From contig JAQURM010000003.1 in assembly GCA_028715605.1 (NCBI GenBank), forward strand, positions 1-64,000: DNA of 64,000 nt. The letters are read 5' to 3'. The DNA comes from Desulfovibrionales bacterium. Its GTDB lineage: Bacteria > Desulfobacterota > QYQD01. The notes under the pieces were generated by a model. The model saw only the letters and a list, made by a program, of their open reading frames with translations, was not told the DNA's origin and ran no database searches. Shown here one piece after another: positions 7,459 through 17,232 of this stretch. The stretch's first letter is position 1, and each line of letters begins with the position of its first letter. The translations under genes and the position numbers were made by a program.

Positions 7459-8607
7459 TCAGCTTTCAACTTCGACCTTTGAACTTGATTTGATCCGTCT
7501 TGTCTTCCGGGCAACCTTTTCCGGCTTTAATCCTTTGAGGATGTCCCCTTCCCAATTAAATACCAACCTTGGCCTGGCCGGCGCAGGATGTTTTTCCATC
7601 GCATAAGCGGCCAGCAGCGATAAGGAGACACTGGGTTCTACCCAGGCCATGGCAAAGTCTGCATCTTTTTTTATCTTCCCCCAGGACTGGGCTTCACCCA
7701 GGGTTGAACCGGAAAGACCGCCGTCATGTGAAACCGCTGTGGTGACCTGTATGGCATAGGAGTGTCCGCGTTCCAGACTGAATATATAACTCATAACTAT
7801 GGAGTCGTTGATGTAGTTTTTCGGTACGCCACCGGCCACGTAGATGGCCGCCGTCTTTTTTGACCTGACCACAATCTGTGTAAGCTCATAATTGTCCTGA
7901 ATAGAATCAATGGCAACTCCCGGCTTTGAGTCCGTTTTACACCTGTGCCGGTGTTCAGTAAGGCCGATGCCTATGGAAGAATCATTTATAGCCGGGGCAA
8001 AAATAGGTATGCCCATGCGGTGGCATTGGTAAACTATAGAGCGTTCGTCATCCAGATGAGAGCCGATAAAATCTATGTACTGCCGGCTGGAATAATTACC
8101 GGGCGGCAGTTCATCGGCAATCTTGCTGCACCACATATCGGTTTTCCAGAAGGCCTCCTCATCTACGTAAGTATCATAGATACGGTCTATGTAAAGGTCT
8201 CTGAGTATCCGGTCATCTGCCGCCGGAGTCCCCTTATAATGCTTATATCCTCTGGCCTGGTATATATCCTGATAGAGGATGGCCCCGGTTGACACCACTA
8301 CGTCTATATAACCTCCTACAATTAACTCACGTATGACATTCCTTAATCCGGCGGCGATCAGGGGGCCGGCCAGCCCCAGGAAAATCGTAGGCCGGTCAGG
8401 ATCTTCGAACATCCTGGACAGAACTCTCGCGCAATTGCCCAGATTTCGTGCCTGTATGGACATCCCGTTCATTTGTCCCAGCAGGTCACCCACGGTCATC
8501 CCCGGTGATATCTCCACGGGACGTATCGCCTCAGCTAAAATTTTACGTTTACGAAGTTTAGCCCCCTGAGACAGATGGCTATAACCGGAAGACGGCTTTG
8601 ATTTCAT
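7459..8607 (-). CDS. Deoxyhypusine-synthase-like NAD-dependent enzyme
   Basis: A 382-aa member of the deoxyhypusine synthase superfamily. The N-terminal MTVGDLLGQM, the NAD-fold LGLAGPLIAAGLRNVI, the VVSTGAILYQD segment and the AGGVPKNYI motif with the candidate catalytic Lys are all recognisable. Archaea and eukaryotes use DHS to modify eIF5A, which bacteria lack. Bacterial members are proposed to make homospermidine or other polyamines, so the likely role here is polyamine synthesis, not translation-factor modification. The start has AGGAGG upstream. The C-terminal 25 residues are basic. Confidence 0.8.
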   Translation of the reverse strand: MKSKPSSGYSHLSQGAKLRKRKILAEAIRPVEISPGMTVGDLLGQMNGMSIQARNLGNCARVLSRMFEDPDRPTIFLGLAGPLIAAGLRNVIRELIVGGYIDVVVSTGAILYQDIYQARGYKHYKGTPAADDRILRDLYIDRIYDTYVDEEAFWKTDMWCSKIADELPPGNYSSRQYIDFIGSHLDDERSIVYQCHRMGIPIFAPAINDSSIGIGLTEHRHRCKTDSKPGVAIDSIQDNYELTQIVVRSKKTAAIYVAGGVPKNYINDSIVMSYIFSLERGHSYAIQVTTAVSHDGGLSGSTLGEAQSWGKIKKDADFAMAWVEPSVSLSLLAAYAMEKHPAPARPRLVFNWEGDILKGLKPEKVARKTRRIKSSSKVEVES

Positions 8608-8718
8608 GATTCCTTATATTACCTCCTGAAAAATTATAGGCCCGTGGGAACGGCCTATTATTACGAAAAGATTGAACATATAAAAAATAAACAAAAAAAT
8701 CAAACAATCAATAACCCC

Positions 8719-9429
8719 TTAGTCTTCCATCCCGCGCAACTTGCGGAGCATCGAACGTTCCAGTCTGCGGATATAGTCGTTCATTATATTTTCTGTCTTA
8801 TTATCAATACCTGTGAATTCTAATCCGCACTGGATCACGTTGGTCTCCATATTATCCTGCAACCTTCTTACTATGGCTGACTTTACGTCAATCCCGTAAA
8901 CTTGTCCCTCCAGGAGGAGATTGACTCTGATCTCTTTTAGTTCATCACCGAGCTTTAGAAATTTTTCCTTACCCTTGTTTCGGGGGACGAGGATAGCTAA
9001 TCCGCTTACACTGATGTCTTTTATGGCGAAGGCCGAGGTTTCTCCTCCCGGGGACATCCTCACTTCACTGCCTGAGGGGACATCAATACGGAAGTGCCGC
9101 CGTCTTTGGATACGAACAATTTCTTTGGGGGAATAGACCCATATCTCCCTGTCCTCTGCCTTGTAGGGCCTGGTTGAAAAACGATACGGGATTTTTTGGC
9201 TGTCAATACATTCAAAGATAAGCTTGGGATCCGGATGAGAGAGAATAATATCCGCAAAATCTTCTATCCAGTCCATTGCCACATATTGTTGGTCACCGAT
9301 TACAGGGAGCTTGAGGATGATAGTTAAGCGAGTGTAATCAGCGCCAGGAATAAACAGGCTGAGTTGAGTTTTCCTCAACATGATCTCGCGCAAAAAACGC
9401 AGGGCATTTTTACCGACAAGGGTTTCCAT
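8719..9429 (-). CDS. PilZ-domain c-di-GMP receptor with YcgR-like N-domain
   Basis: A 236-aa protein. The C-terminal PilZ domain has both c-di-GMP-binding motifs: RRRHFRIDVP (RxxxR) near residue 105 and DISVSGLAI (D/NxSxxG) near 138. The N-terminal 100 residues match the YcgR-type flagellar-brake fold in layout. It stands alone. Probable role is to sense c-di-GMP and act on motility or surface structures, but the partner cannot be read from context. Confidence 0.85.
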   Translation of the reverse strand: METLVGKNALRFLREIMLRKTQLSLFIPGADYTRLTIILKLPVIGDQQYVAMDWIEDFADIILSHPDPKLIFECIDSQKIPYRFSTRPYKAEDREIWVYSPKEIVRIQRRRHFRIDVPSGSEVRMSPGGETSAFAIKDISVSGLAILVPRNKGKEKFLKLGDELKEIRVNLLLEGQVYGIDVKSAIVRRLQDNMETNVIQCGLEFTGIDNKTENIMNDYIRRLERSMLRKLRGMED

Positions 9430-9673
9430 GAATTAATCGATTTTTGTATCCTGGTTATACGGAACAGATTTTCGCCGGATGTCCCTAAGAATACATCGGT
9501 AAGTTAACCGTTAACTTCAAAAAAATGTCAACAAAAAAACAGATTACAACGGTCGGCAGTCAAGGAAGGTGAGAGGGGAGACGTAAGGGGAGGTACGAGA
9601 GACGCCTCACGTCTGGAGCTATACGCTACCCGCTGAAAGCTATGTGTTCTGTGGTTAATCTTTTGATAAAACG

Positions 9674-11314
9674 CTATTCGTCCTGACTGACGTTGAGTCT
9701 ATAGCTGATTATCGTGCTTTTGCCGGAAACAAGGGGTGCGACGCCGGTTCTCATTATGATACCGACAAAGAGTTCGTAATGGTCTTTTCCATCGGTATCT
9801 ACTAACTGATAATCACAGACTCCACCGGATATCTTACGTGTCTTCCAACTTTCTGCCAGGCCCAGCCCGTCCCAGCTGAGCAAATATATCTCGCTGCTGG
9901 TATATTCTTTGAAGTTTCGCAATAATCGGGATGCGGTAGAAAGGTTTCTGTTTACTATAAGGTCGGCAATACCATCTTTGTTTAGATCGGTCACAATGAT
10001 CCGTGAGGGCAGATATATCCTTTCTTCAGTGTCAGAGCGTGTGCGGTTGGGGTTGACCATAACAAAATTAATAGTTTCTCCATAGGGTTCGTCACCTTTC
10101 CAGCGCAGTTCACCGGAGGCAGCATAAACCTTGAGTTTATTGTGTTCATCAATCATGACAGTTTCTAGGGTCTTATCCCCGTCAATGTCCGCTATCGTGA
10201 AATTGAATACGTTAGCGCCTACAGGCAGGCGAAGTTGTTCTCCGGCCTGTAACTTTTTATTTACCCATAGCAGCTCGCAAACGGCCAACGTAAAGGGACT
10301 ATTAATATCTTTTTGCTGGCCGACTATGGTCAGGTTGCCACCTGCCAGCTTAGTTATCCTGAGATACCAGCGGAGATGTTCGGCGATGCGCACAAAATCT
10401 GAGCCGTTCCATTCCAGAACGAATGAATCCACGTTGCCGGAACTCAGGTTGGACACGTAAATTTCAGGGGTCCCGTTACCGTTTATATCCCCTACGTCCA
10501 CGGAAAGTTGATCATAGGTGGATTTGCCCTTGATATGTTTTACCTCGTCCAGTTTTTCACCTTTTTGCCGGTATATCCAGACATCTGTCTGGGTGATGAA
10601 AGCCATTTCTTTCTGTCCATCGCCGTCCAGGTCGGTTACCTGCATCCCGCGCATAACGGCTGGAAACTCCTGGCTCTTCCAAAAACCGGCCTTCTTTTGT
10701 TTGGCAGAAAGTTGAATAAAATCCGGATGTAGATTAGAAGATGGCTCTTCTTCCTGGCTGGACAATAAAATCCGCTGTGGATGGGCTGCAACCGTCGTTT
10801 GTTCCTTAGGCGGGGCGACGGCGGCACGGGTGATAACCGGAGTCCGGCCAAATATCTTGGCATTTATATCCCCGGCAAATTCATCTACTCTAGGAATGAC
10901 TTCATCCAGACTTTTTGTCTGAGTATAAACGGACATGGCCGGCTGGTTAAGATTTGTGGCTACTATTTTGGCGTCCAGGCTGCTTGAATTTCCGAGTACC
11001 GTAAGGCTGCCGAAAAGGATGTAATCGACCTTTAAATCCTGCCCCAGTTTTTTGGCCGATATTTCATTTAAATTGCCCGTATATTTCTGGCATATATCTT
11101 TAACCGCGTGTTTTTCCAGCACTACGACTTTCCCCTCCCAGGCAATACGGCTGGCGAGCATGTCGAAAATGCCGTCCTGTAGGTAGGACAGATCACCCGG
11201 CGCATGGACATCGAAGGGGATAATGGCAACTCTGGCCGGTTCTCCGGCCCAAAGCGATGGGCAGAAACTCAGAATTATAAATAGACTACTTATTGATATA
11301 ATAAACTTTTTCAT
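9674..11314 (-). CDS. Secreted FG-GAP/VCBS-repeat protein with TolB-N-like N-domain
   Basis: A 546-aa exported protein. Its signal peptide starts MKKFIISISSLFII at 11314. An N-terminal alpha/beta domain (VAIIPFDVHAPGDLSYLQDGI) resembles the TolB-N/CsgG-like fold of periplasmic lipoprotein complexes. It is followed by calcium-loop repeats of FG-GAP type: DLDGDGQKE, DINGNGTPE, DIDGDKTLE and DLNKDGIAD. The frame is open 33 codons upstream, but the signal peptide decides the start. Such proteins are common in deltaproteobacteria and their function is unknown. Confidence 0.78.
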   Translation of the reverse strand: MKKFIISISSLFIILSFCPSLWAGEPARVAIIPFDVHAPGDLSYLQDGIFDMLASRIAWEGKVVVLEKHAVKDICQKYTGNLNEISAKKLGQDLKVDYILFGSLTVLGNSSSLDAKIVATNLNQPAMSVYTQTKSLDEVIPRVDEFAGDINAKIFGRTPVITRAAVAPPKEQTTVAAHPQRILLSSQEEEPSSNLHPDFIQLSAKQKKAGFWKSQEFPAVMRGMQVTDLDGDGQKEMAFITQTDVWIYRQKGEKLDEVKHIKGKSTYDQLSVDVGDINGNGTPEIYVSNLSSGNVDSFVLEWNGSDFVRIAEHLRWYLRITKLAGGNLTIVGQQKDINSPFTLAVCELLWVNKKLQAGEQLRLPVGANVFNFTIADIDGDKTLETVMIDEHNKLKVYAASGELRWKGDEPYGETINFVMVNPNRTRSDTEERIYLPSRIIVTDLNKDGIADLIVNRNLSTASRLLRNFKEYTSSEIYLLSWDGLGLAESWKTRKISGGVCDYQLVDTDGKDHYELFVGIIMRTGVAPLVSGKSTIISYRLNVSQDE

Positions 11315-11326
11315 GGCACCAACCTT

Positions 11327-11509
11327 GATGAACTTGTAAAAAAGCCTTTTCACCGCTGAGCACGCAGAGTGCGCAGAGAAAAACTGTAAACCGTTTGGCT
11401 GGCTTACGGTCATGAGCCGGGTCGAACGACGGTTTAAACTGTTTAATATGTTATCTCAGCGTTCTCGGCGGCCTCTGCGGTAAATTTTACTTTTTACGAA
11501 GCCGTCGAT
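11327..11509. repeat. MITE-like element (GTAAAAAG ends) with GCAGAG-type interior
   Basis: Left end GATGAACTTGTAAAAAA at 11327 and right end TTTTTACGAAGCCGTCGATC at 11490-11509 are inverted ends of the family at 5829 and 7246. The interior carries CACCGCTGAGCACGCAGAGTGC and TCTGCGGTAAA, related to the palindromic repeats around the porin gene. Confidence 0.65.
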
Positions 11510-11813
11510 CTTACTTTTATGGATGGCCGTAAAGTAACATTTGGTGTCAGCGTAGTCAAGATTAAAGGCCGATCCTGATCCACCAGCAAGACATCATCTG
11601 CGGCGTTGTCTTCGATCGCTCCTCCTTGCGGCGTATTGCTCCATACGCCTCAGTCGTCGCTCCTCGACGCCTGCATCTAATATCTTGCCGGTGTCCAGGG
11701 ATACCCCATAACCTGCTGTTTTTAATCTTGATAGCTAAATTAGACGGTGGATTTGGGCCGACCCTATCCACACATGACTTGCCAAAAGTCTTAAAAATAA
11801 GTATAGAAAAACA
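11510..11813. other. Intergenic region with a GGCGTAT hairpin
   Basis: About 300 bases with no gene I can support. It contains a perfect 7-bp hairpin, GGCGTAT-TGCTCC-ATACGCC, at 11630-11649 inside a GC-rich stretch (CTCCTTGCGGCG, GTCGTCGCTCCTCGACGCC). It looks like another dispersed intergenic repeat. The promoter of the following gene is presumably near its right end, but no clear boxes are seen. Confidence 0.4.
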
Positions 11814-12542
11814 ATGGACAAGGGCAATCCCTACAGAAAGGTATTATTCTGGGGCATTATCTTTGTATGTCTCTCGTTATTCGGACTGGTATTGCTTTAT
11901 AACTCCTTATCAGTCATTGGGTTTGACAAATTTGGAGACCTGCTTTCTGACCGGGAAAAGGTCCGGGATTTTGTGGCCTCTTTCGGTCCGCTGGCGCCTC
12001 TGGCCTTTATCGGCCTCCAGATAATGCAGGTGGTAATCTCCCCGATTCCGGGCGAAGCCACTGGATTTATCGGCGGATACCTCTTTGGCGCGGTTAAAGG
12101 ATTAATATATTCGACTATTGGATTAACTCTGGGTTCATGGTTGGCCTTTAGTATCTCCAGACTGTTTGCGCCCTATGTCGCCCGCCGTTTAGGCCAGACG
12201 AAAATCTACGATAAGTTCAACTTCATAGTCGAGCACCAGGGTGTTATTATAGCCTTTATCCTTTTTTTATTGCCGGGGTTCCCAAAGGATTATCTATGTT
12301 ATCTCCTGGGGCTTAGCCTCATGCCCACCAGCGTCTTTCTCGTCATCGCTGCGGTTGGCCGCATACCCGGTACGTTGCTCCTTACCCTCCAGGGGAGCAA
12401 GATGTTCGATCAGGAGTATGTTACTTTTTGCGTTCTGCTCGGGGTATCCTTGGGTGCGGTTATTCTTTCATATATTTTCAGACAGAAAATTTACGGATTA
12501 ATCCAGAGACTACATGCGAAAAACGCTCGCGCAACAGACTAA
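11814..12542 (+). CDS. TVP38/TMEM64 (DedA-like, VTT-domain) membrane protein
   Basis: A 242-aa inner-membrane protein with about six hydrophobic segments. The VTT-domain signature is clear: a re-entrant-type segment with PGEATGFIGGYLFG near residue 85, and the second half with LLPGFPKDYLCYLLGLS near 160. Members are linked to membrane homeostasis and lipid scrambling/flipping. The ribosome binding site is weak. Its 3' end overlaps the start of larC by 29 nt, suggesting translational coupling. Confidence 0.82.
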   Translation: MDKGNPYRKVLFWGIIFVCLSLFGLVLLYNSLSVIGFDKFGDLLSDREKVRDFVASFGPLAPLAFIGLQIMQVVISPIPGEATGFIGGYLFGAVKGLIYSTIGLTLGSWLAFSISRLFAPYVARRLGQTKIYDKFNFIVEHQGVIIAFILFLLPGFPKDYLCYLLGLSLMPTSVFLVIAAVGRIPGTLLLTLQGSKMFDQEYVTFCVLLGVSLGAVILSYIFRQKIYGLIQRLHAKNARATD

Positions 12543-13737
12543 GACCTCAGGGCATCTCAGAGCTTCTTCTATTCTGTACTTCGACTGCCTTGGGGGCATA
12601 AGCGGCAATATGGTGGTGGGGGCGCTTCTGGACATGGGATTACCCCTGGAAAAACTGAGGGGCGAGCTAAAGAAGCTCTCCTTAAAAGGGTATCATTGCC
12701 GCGCCCATCGTTCTAGAAAATATCCCATCAGCAGCATATTTTTTGAGGTAGATGTAAGGGAAAAGACGCCCCCGGAGCGCCGGTTTGTTGATATCCGGGA
12801 GCTCATATCGGAAAGTCACCTTGATGCGCCGGTGAAAAAGATAAGCCTGAATATATTTAAACGTCTCGCCGGGGCCGAGGCCCATGTCCATAACACGCCG
12901 CTGGCCAGGGTCCACTTCCATGAGGTAGGCGGTGTTGATACCATAGTCGATATCGTAGGGGCGGCTATCGGTTTTAATTACTTTGGTATAAAAGAATTCT
13001 ATTGCTCGCCCCTTCCTATGTCCAGAGGCTGGATAACCTCCAGCCACGGCCGGTTGCCGCTACCCGCTCCGGCCACCCTGGCCCTCCTTAAGGGAGCGCC
13101 TACATATCCGGTGGATAGCCAGGTAGAGCTTGTAACCCCTACAGGAGCAGCTATTGTCACTACCCTGGCTAAAAATTTCGGGCAGATGCCGGCCATGCGC
13201 ATCGATAAAGCAGGCTATGGCGCAGGCGCGTCTGAACTGTCAGAAATACCAAACCTCCTGCGCCTGGTCTCCGGGCACCCTTTGACGATCCCCGAATCAA
13301 GGCCGGTCACGGTCATTGAGTCGCATATCGACGACATGAATCCGGAATTTTATGACCACCTGATGGACAAATTGTTTGAGGCCGGGGCGCTGGATGTCTC
13401 TCTATCTCCCATACAAATGAAGAAAAACCGGCCGGGGACGCTGTTGCGGGTAATAAGTCCTGAAGCGCTGAAAAACTTGCTTATGGAGATCATATTGCGT
13501 GAAACCACCACCTTGGGACTGCGCTATTATGAAGCCAGGCGTTTTGCTGTAGAACGCATTGCGGGCCAGGTCAGGACGGAATGGGGCCTGGTAACGGTAA
13601 AGATAGCCAGGGGAACGGATGGACGGCGGGTTGTTTATCCTGAATATGAAGAATGCCGAAAAATAGCCAACAAATACAATGTTCCTCTCAAATATGTATA
13701 TCAGAAGATCGCCCTGGCCGGTGCGGGAGAACTATAG
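12514..13737 (+). CDS. larC: LarC: nickel-insertion enzyme for the NPN cofactor
   Basis: A 407-aa protein of the LarC (formerly DUF111) family, which inserts Ni into the pyridinium-based nickel-pincer nucleotide used by lactate racemase and related LarA enzymes. Family motifs are seen: YFDCLGGISGNMVVGALLD near residue 22, HVHNTPLARVHFHEVGGVD near 125, PTGAAIVTTLA near 210, and the C-terminal half starting ESHIDDMNPEFYDH near 275. Length matches LarC1+LarC2. No larA, larB or larE is within the window, so its substrate enzyme lies elsewhere. Confidence 0.88.
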   Translation: MRKTLAQQTKTSGHLRASSILYFDCLGGISGNMVVGALLDMGLPLEKLRGELKKLSLKGYHCRAHRSRKYPISSIFFEVDVREKTPPERRFVDIRELISESHLDAPVKKISLNIFKRLAGAEAHVHNTPLARVHFHEVGGVDTIVDIVGAAIGFNYFGIKEFYCSPLPMSRGWITSSHGRLPLPAPATLALLKGAPTYPVDSQVELVTPTGAAIVTTLAKNFGQMPAMRIDKAGYGAGASELSEIPNLLRLVSGHPLTIPESRPVTVIESHIDDMNPEFYDHLMDKLFEAGALDVSLSPIQMKKNRPGTLLRVISPEALKNLLMEIILRETTTLGLRYYEARRFAVERIAGQVRTEWGLVTVKIARGTDGRRVVYPEYEECRKIANKYNVPLKYVYQKIALAGAGEL

Positions 13738-13837
13738 TGAATGTCAATAGTCAATAGTCACTAGTACTAGCAAGAGTGGACAATCTCTCCCACTTAACCG
13801 ATGACCGGTGATTAATGACCTGTAACGTTGCCTATAG

Positions 13838-14332
13838 TTGATTAACTTGACAAAAATATTCTCAAAAGGATATGTTTTGCGCAGTCTGATACTCTTTTTG
13901 GCGACAGGGGCCTATCTCGGACGGTTACCTCTGGCCCCGGGGACGTGGGGCAGCCTGTGGGGAGTATTATTTCATTATTTCCTATCACGCTATTCGTTGC
14001 TTTTTTATCTCCCCGGCCTTATCATACTAATTTTCCTGGCGGTTATAGTCGCTCATCAGGCAGAGATTATAACCGGACATAAAGACGATTCTTCCATAGT
14101 AATTGACGAAATCGCCGGGATGGCGGTAACTCTCGCGCAAATTCCTCCAACCGCCTGGGCGATTTTGGTTGGATTTTTGCTCTTTCGTTTTTTTGATATT
14201 ACCAAGATATTTCCTGCTAAAATGCTTGAGAGAATATTGCCCGGAGGTTACGGTATAGTGGCTGACGACATTGTCGCAGGCATATATGCCAACTTGATTT
14301 TACGCCTTGTCCTTTACCTGAACGCAGCCTAA
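13838..14332 (+). CDS. pgpA: Phosphatidylglycerophosphatase A
   Basis: A 164-aa membrane enzyme that removes phosphate from phosphatidylglycerol phosphate in phospholipid synthesis. Motifs GRLPLAPGTWGSLWG near residue 28 and DDSSIVIDEIAGM near 82 are diagnostic for PgpA, with four hydrophobic segments around them. The start codon is a TTG at 13838. The gene continues a + strand run from larC to alaS. The 100-base gap after larC contains short GTCAATAGTCA repeats. Confidence 0.88.
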   Translation: MINLTKIFSKGYVLRSLILFLATGAYLGRLPLAPGTWGSLWGVLFHYFLSRYSLLFYLPGLIILIFLAVIVAHQAEIITGHKDDSSIVIDEIAGMAVTLAQIPPTAWAILVGFLLFRFFDITKIFPAKMLERILPGGYGIVADDIVAGIYANLILRLVLYLNAA

Positions 14333-14371
14333 AGGTTGTGGTCATCGAAACCGGCATTGTAGGGATAATCC

Positions 14372-15628
14372 ATGAAAGGTGAGATTATAGCCATCGGCGA
14401 TGAATTACTGGCGGGGCGGGTCCCAAATACTACCAGCCTGTTCGCGGCCAGGCGGTTTTTTGAGGCGGGTTATGTTATAAGGAAGATGAGCATCGTGGGA
14501 GACCAGCCGGAATCTATAGAAGAGGGGCTTGTTCAGGCCATGCAGAAGGCCGACTTTGTGATAGTTACGGGCGGGCTGGGGCCTACCAGTGATGATCTGA
14601 CCACGGAAGTAACTTCCCACATCCTTGGCCGCAGACTTGTATTTCACAATGGGATCAAAGAGCGAATCGAAAAATACTTCCAGGCCAAAGGGGAGAAACC
14701 GTGTGAAGAATACCTTAAGCTGGCTTGGCTGCCTGAAGGGGCTACCCTGCTGGATGAAACAGGCAAGGCGGCCGGTTATTTTCTGGAGCACGAGGGGAAA
14801 TTTCTTTGTTTTCTGCCCGGGGTTCCTGAACAGATGCAAGACCTCCTGGACCGCAAGGTCTTGCCATACCTGGCAACCAAATGGAGGCTCTCTGTTTTCA
14901 CCCGGCAGGAAGTCATAAAGACCTTCGGACTGGTTGAGTCAGAGATAAATGCCCGCTGTGCGGATCTGGAAGAAATTTATCCCGGACTTAAAATTGGTTA
15001 TTACCCTGATGTTCCTGAAGTCCACGTGACCCTGACGTTCAGCGGTGAAACCATGAGCGAGACCGGGGCTGTCCTTTCCGGGGCCAAGGCAGAACTGGAA
15101 GCAAGATTGTATCCGCATGTCTTTGGCTATGGGGACGATACGCTGGAGAAAGTAGTGGGGGACCTTTTAAGGGTCCGGAAGCTCAGTCTCTCTGTGGCGG
15201 AATCCTGTACGGGCGGGCTGATTGGCCACCGTCTGACCAGGGTACCCGGAAGCTCGGACTATTTCGAGCGGGGGGTTATCACCTACAGTAACCTTTCAAA
15301 GGTGGAACTTCTCAATGTCTCTGAAGAGACGCTGGCTGCTTTTGGCGCAGTCAGCGCCGGGGTAGCCGAGCAGATGGCGCTCGGAGTTAAAGAGAAAAGT
15401 CGCACCGATATCGGTCTTTCGGTAACCGGCATTGCCGGCCCTACTGGTGGTACACCGGAAAAACCGGTGGGGACAGTCTATATCGGCCTGGCCGTCCCCG
15501 GAAATACGGTAGCTCATCATTTTTTGTTTCGGGGCACGCGTGAGATGATTCAAAAGGTAGCGGCAGAGACCGCCCTGGATGTATTAAGAAGGTATCTGGC
15601 GCATGATACGCTCATTTTTGGCAGTTGA
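14372..15628 (+). CDS. cinA: CinA-like protein (MogA-fold + nicotinamide-nucleotide amidase)
   Basis: A 418-aa two-domain protein. The N-terminal MoaB/MogA-like (COG1058) domain has IAIGDELLAGRVPNT and VTGGLGPTSDDLTTE. The C-terminal PncC domain starts near residue 260 with LSVAESCTGGLIGHRL and SVTGIAGPTGGTPEKPVGTV, and it deamidates NMN in pyridine-nucleotide recycling. The length is standard for full CinA. The gene overlaps thpR by 26 nt and lies just upstream of recA, a common arrangement (cinA-thpR-recA). Confidence 0.9.
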   Translation: MKGEIIAIGDELLAGRVPNTTSLFAARRFFEAGYVIRKMSIVGDQPESIEEGLVQAMQKADFVIVTGGLGPTSDDLTTEVTSHILGRRLVFHNGIKERIEKYFQAKGEKPCEEYLKLAWLPEGATLLDETGKAAGYFLEHEGKFLCFLPGVPEQMQDLLDRKVLPYLATKWRLSVFTRQEVIKTFGLVESEINARCADLEEIYPGLKIGYYPDVPEVHVTLTFSGETMSETGAVLSGAKAELEARLYPHVFGYGDDTLEKVVGDLLRVRKLSLSVAESCTGGLIGHRLTRVPGSSDYFERGVITYSNLSKVELLNVSEETLAAFGAVSAGVAEQMALGVKEKSRTDIGLSVTGIAGPTGGTPEKPVGTVYIGLAVPGNTVAHHFLFRGTREMIQKVAAETALDVLRRYLAHDTLIFGS

Positions 15629-16166
15629 CCCGCCGATGGATCTTCGTGAATCTATGGTTAGCGCTACCATAGGTCTACGCACCCCGGCTGCCGATATAAA
15701 ATGGGTCAGGCCGGAAGGCATCCATCTTACCTTGAAGTTTCTCGGCAATATTGAGGAAGGGCAGGTTGATCCCATCGTTAATGCGGTAAGCGGGGTTATA
15801 ACCGGCCAGAAGCCGCTGGTCTTGAAGGCCGAAGGTATAGGCGCCTTCCCGGATTTAAGGCGGCCGCGGGTCATCTGGATCGGGATGACCGGCGATATAG
15901 AGCGCTTGATGGTTATACAGAAAAGTATCGAACAGGCCCTTTCCGGCCTGGGTTTTCCGGCAGAAGACAGACCATTTACCCCGCATTTGACCCTGGGACG
16001 GGTACGTTCCTATAAGAGGGCCTCAGATTTGGCCCATAAAATTGAAGGGCTTAAAGATATAAACTTCACCCCTTTTACCGTCAATGAGCTAATATTCTAT
16101 AAAAGCGCCCTGCGCCCTGAAGGCGCCATCTATACACCCTTGCGGCGACTACCATTAATAGGTTAA
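15603..16166 (+). CDS. thpR: RNA 2',3'-cyclic phosphodiesterase (LigT-like)
   Basis: A 187-aa 2H-phosphoesterase. Both catalytic HxTx motifs are present: HLTLKFLG near residue 40 and HLTLGRV near 126, separated by the usual 85 or so residues. The start lies inside the end of cinA and the stop is 31 nt before recA, so the three genes are likely one transcript. The enzyme opens 2',3'-cyclic phosphates on RNA ends; its link to recA is positional. Confidence 0.88.
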   Translation: MIRSFLAVDPPMDLRESMVSATIGLRTPAADIKWVRPEGIHLTLKFLGNIEEGQVDPIVNAVSGVITGQKPLVLKAEGIGAFPDLRRPRVIWIGMTGDIERLMVIQKSIEQALSGLGFPAEDRPFTPHLTLGRVRSYKRASDLAHKIEGLKDINFTPFTVNELIFYKSALRPEGAIYTPLRRLPLIG

Positions 16167-16197
16167 TATCAGCCTTAATAAAAACTGGAGGGATAAC

Positions 16198-17232
16198 ATG
16201 GCAACACCAATGGATAAAAGCAAAGCCGTAGAACTGGCCGTCATCCAAATCGAAAAACAATTCGGAAAAGGCTCTATTATGCGCCTGGGGGCTAACGAAC
16301 GGGTAGTGGATGTCCCCGTTATTCCGACCGGATCCCTGGCTTTAGATATAGCCTCCGGCATAGGGGGTATCCCCCGCGGGAGAGTAACCGAGATCTTCGG
16401 GCCGGAGTCTTCCGGTAAGACGACCCTGGCCTTACATATTGTGGCGGAGGCCCAGAGAAGAGGGGGTACAGCAGCCTTCATTGACGCAGAGCATGCCCTG
16501 GATGTGGGTTATGCGCAAAAGCTGGGGGTTAAGACCGATGAGTTGCTGGTGTCTCAGCCGGATACCGGTGAACAGGCCCTGGAAATTGCCGAGGTGTTGG
16601 TGCGTAGCGGGGCGGTAGATGTCCTGGTCATTGACTCCGTGGCAGCACTCGTTCCGCGCGCCGAGATAGAAGGGGAGATGGGCGATTCCCATGTCGGACT
16701 CCAGGCCCGCCTCATGTCCCAGGCCCTGCGCAAGCTTACCGCCAGCATCAGCCGGTCGCTGACTTCAGTAATATTCATCAATCAGATACGCATGAAAATC
16801 GGTGTCTTCTATGGCAACCCGGAGACGACTACGGGCGGCACGGCCCTTAAGTTTTATGCCTCTATGCGTCTTGATATTCGCAAGATAGGCAATCTCAAGG
16901 AGGGGCAGGATATTGTAGGCAGCCGCACAAGGGTGAAGGTAGTCAAAAATAAGATGGCGCCGCCCTTCAAGGAGGCAGAATTTGATATTTTATACGGTTC
17001 GGGCATATCCAGGGAGATGGACGTCCTGGACCTGGCTACGGCCGTGAACATAATTGATAAGAGCGGCGCCTGGTATTCCTATGGCGGGGAAAGAATCGGC
17101 CAGGGGCGTGAAAATGCCCGGGTATTCCTAAGGGACAATCCTGCGGTAATGGCGGCCATTGAGGACAGAATTAAAGAAGCCTATGGGATTGCCAGGAGCG
17201 ATACAGAAAAGGCGGCAAAACAGGACAAATAA
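16198..17232 (+). CDS. recA: RecA recombinase
   Basis: A 344-aa strand-exchange protein, full length. Walker [10 protein letters not shown] is at residues 68-76, the [20 protein letters not shown] stretch surrounds Walker B, and the L2 region [20 protein letters not shown] is intact. GGAGGGATAAC precedes the ATG. I see no LexA-type palindrome in the short 31-nt gap, so any SOS promoter would sit further upstream. alaS starts immediately after the stop codon; recX is absent between them. Confidence 0.97.
   Translation: MATPMDKSKAVELAVIQIEKQFGKGSIMRLGANERVVDVPVIPTGSLALDIASGIGGIPRGRVTEIFGPESSGKTTLALHIVAEAQRRGGTAAFIDAEHALDVGYAQKLGVKTDELLVSQPDTGEQALEIAEVLVRSGAVDVLVIDSVAALVPRAEIEGEMGDSHVGLQARLMSQALRKLTASISRSLTSVIFINQIRMKIGVFYGNPETTTGGTALKFYASMRLDIRKIGNLKEGQDIVGSRTRVKVVKNKMAPPFKEAEFDILYGSGISREMDVLDLATAVNIIDKSGAWYSYGGERIGQGRENARVFLRDNPAVMAAIEDRIKEAYGIARSDTEKAAKQDK

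Noticed and set aside
11562-11771. Antisense frame in the 11.5-11.8 kb gap
   Set aside because: No ribosome binding site and low-complexity sequence made by the GGCGTAT hairpin repeat; treated as a repeat, not a gene.
16167-16197. SOS box directly before recA
   Set aside because: The 31-nt gap contains only a ribosome binding site; no LexA-like palindrome is visible, and recA is likely transcribed with thpR/cinA.
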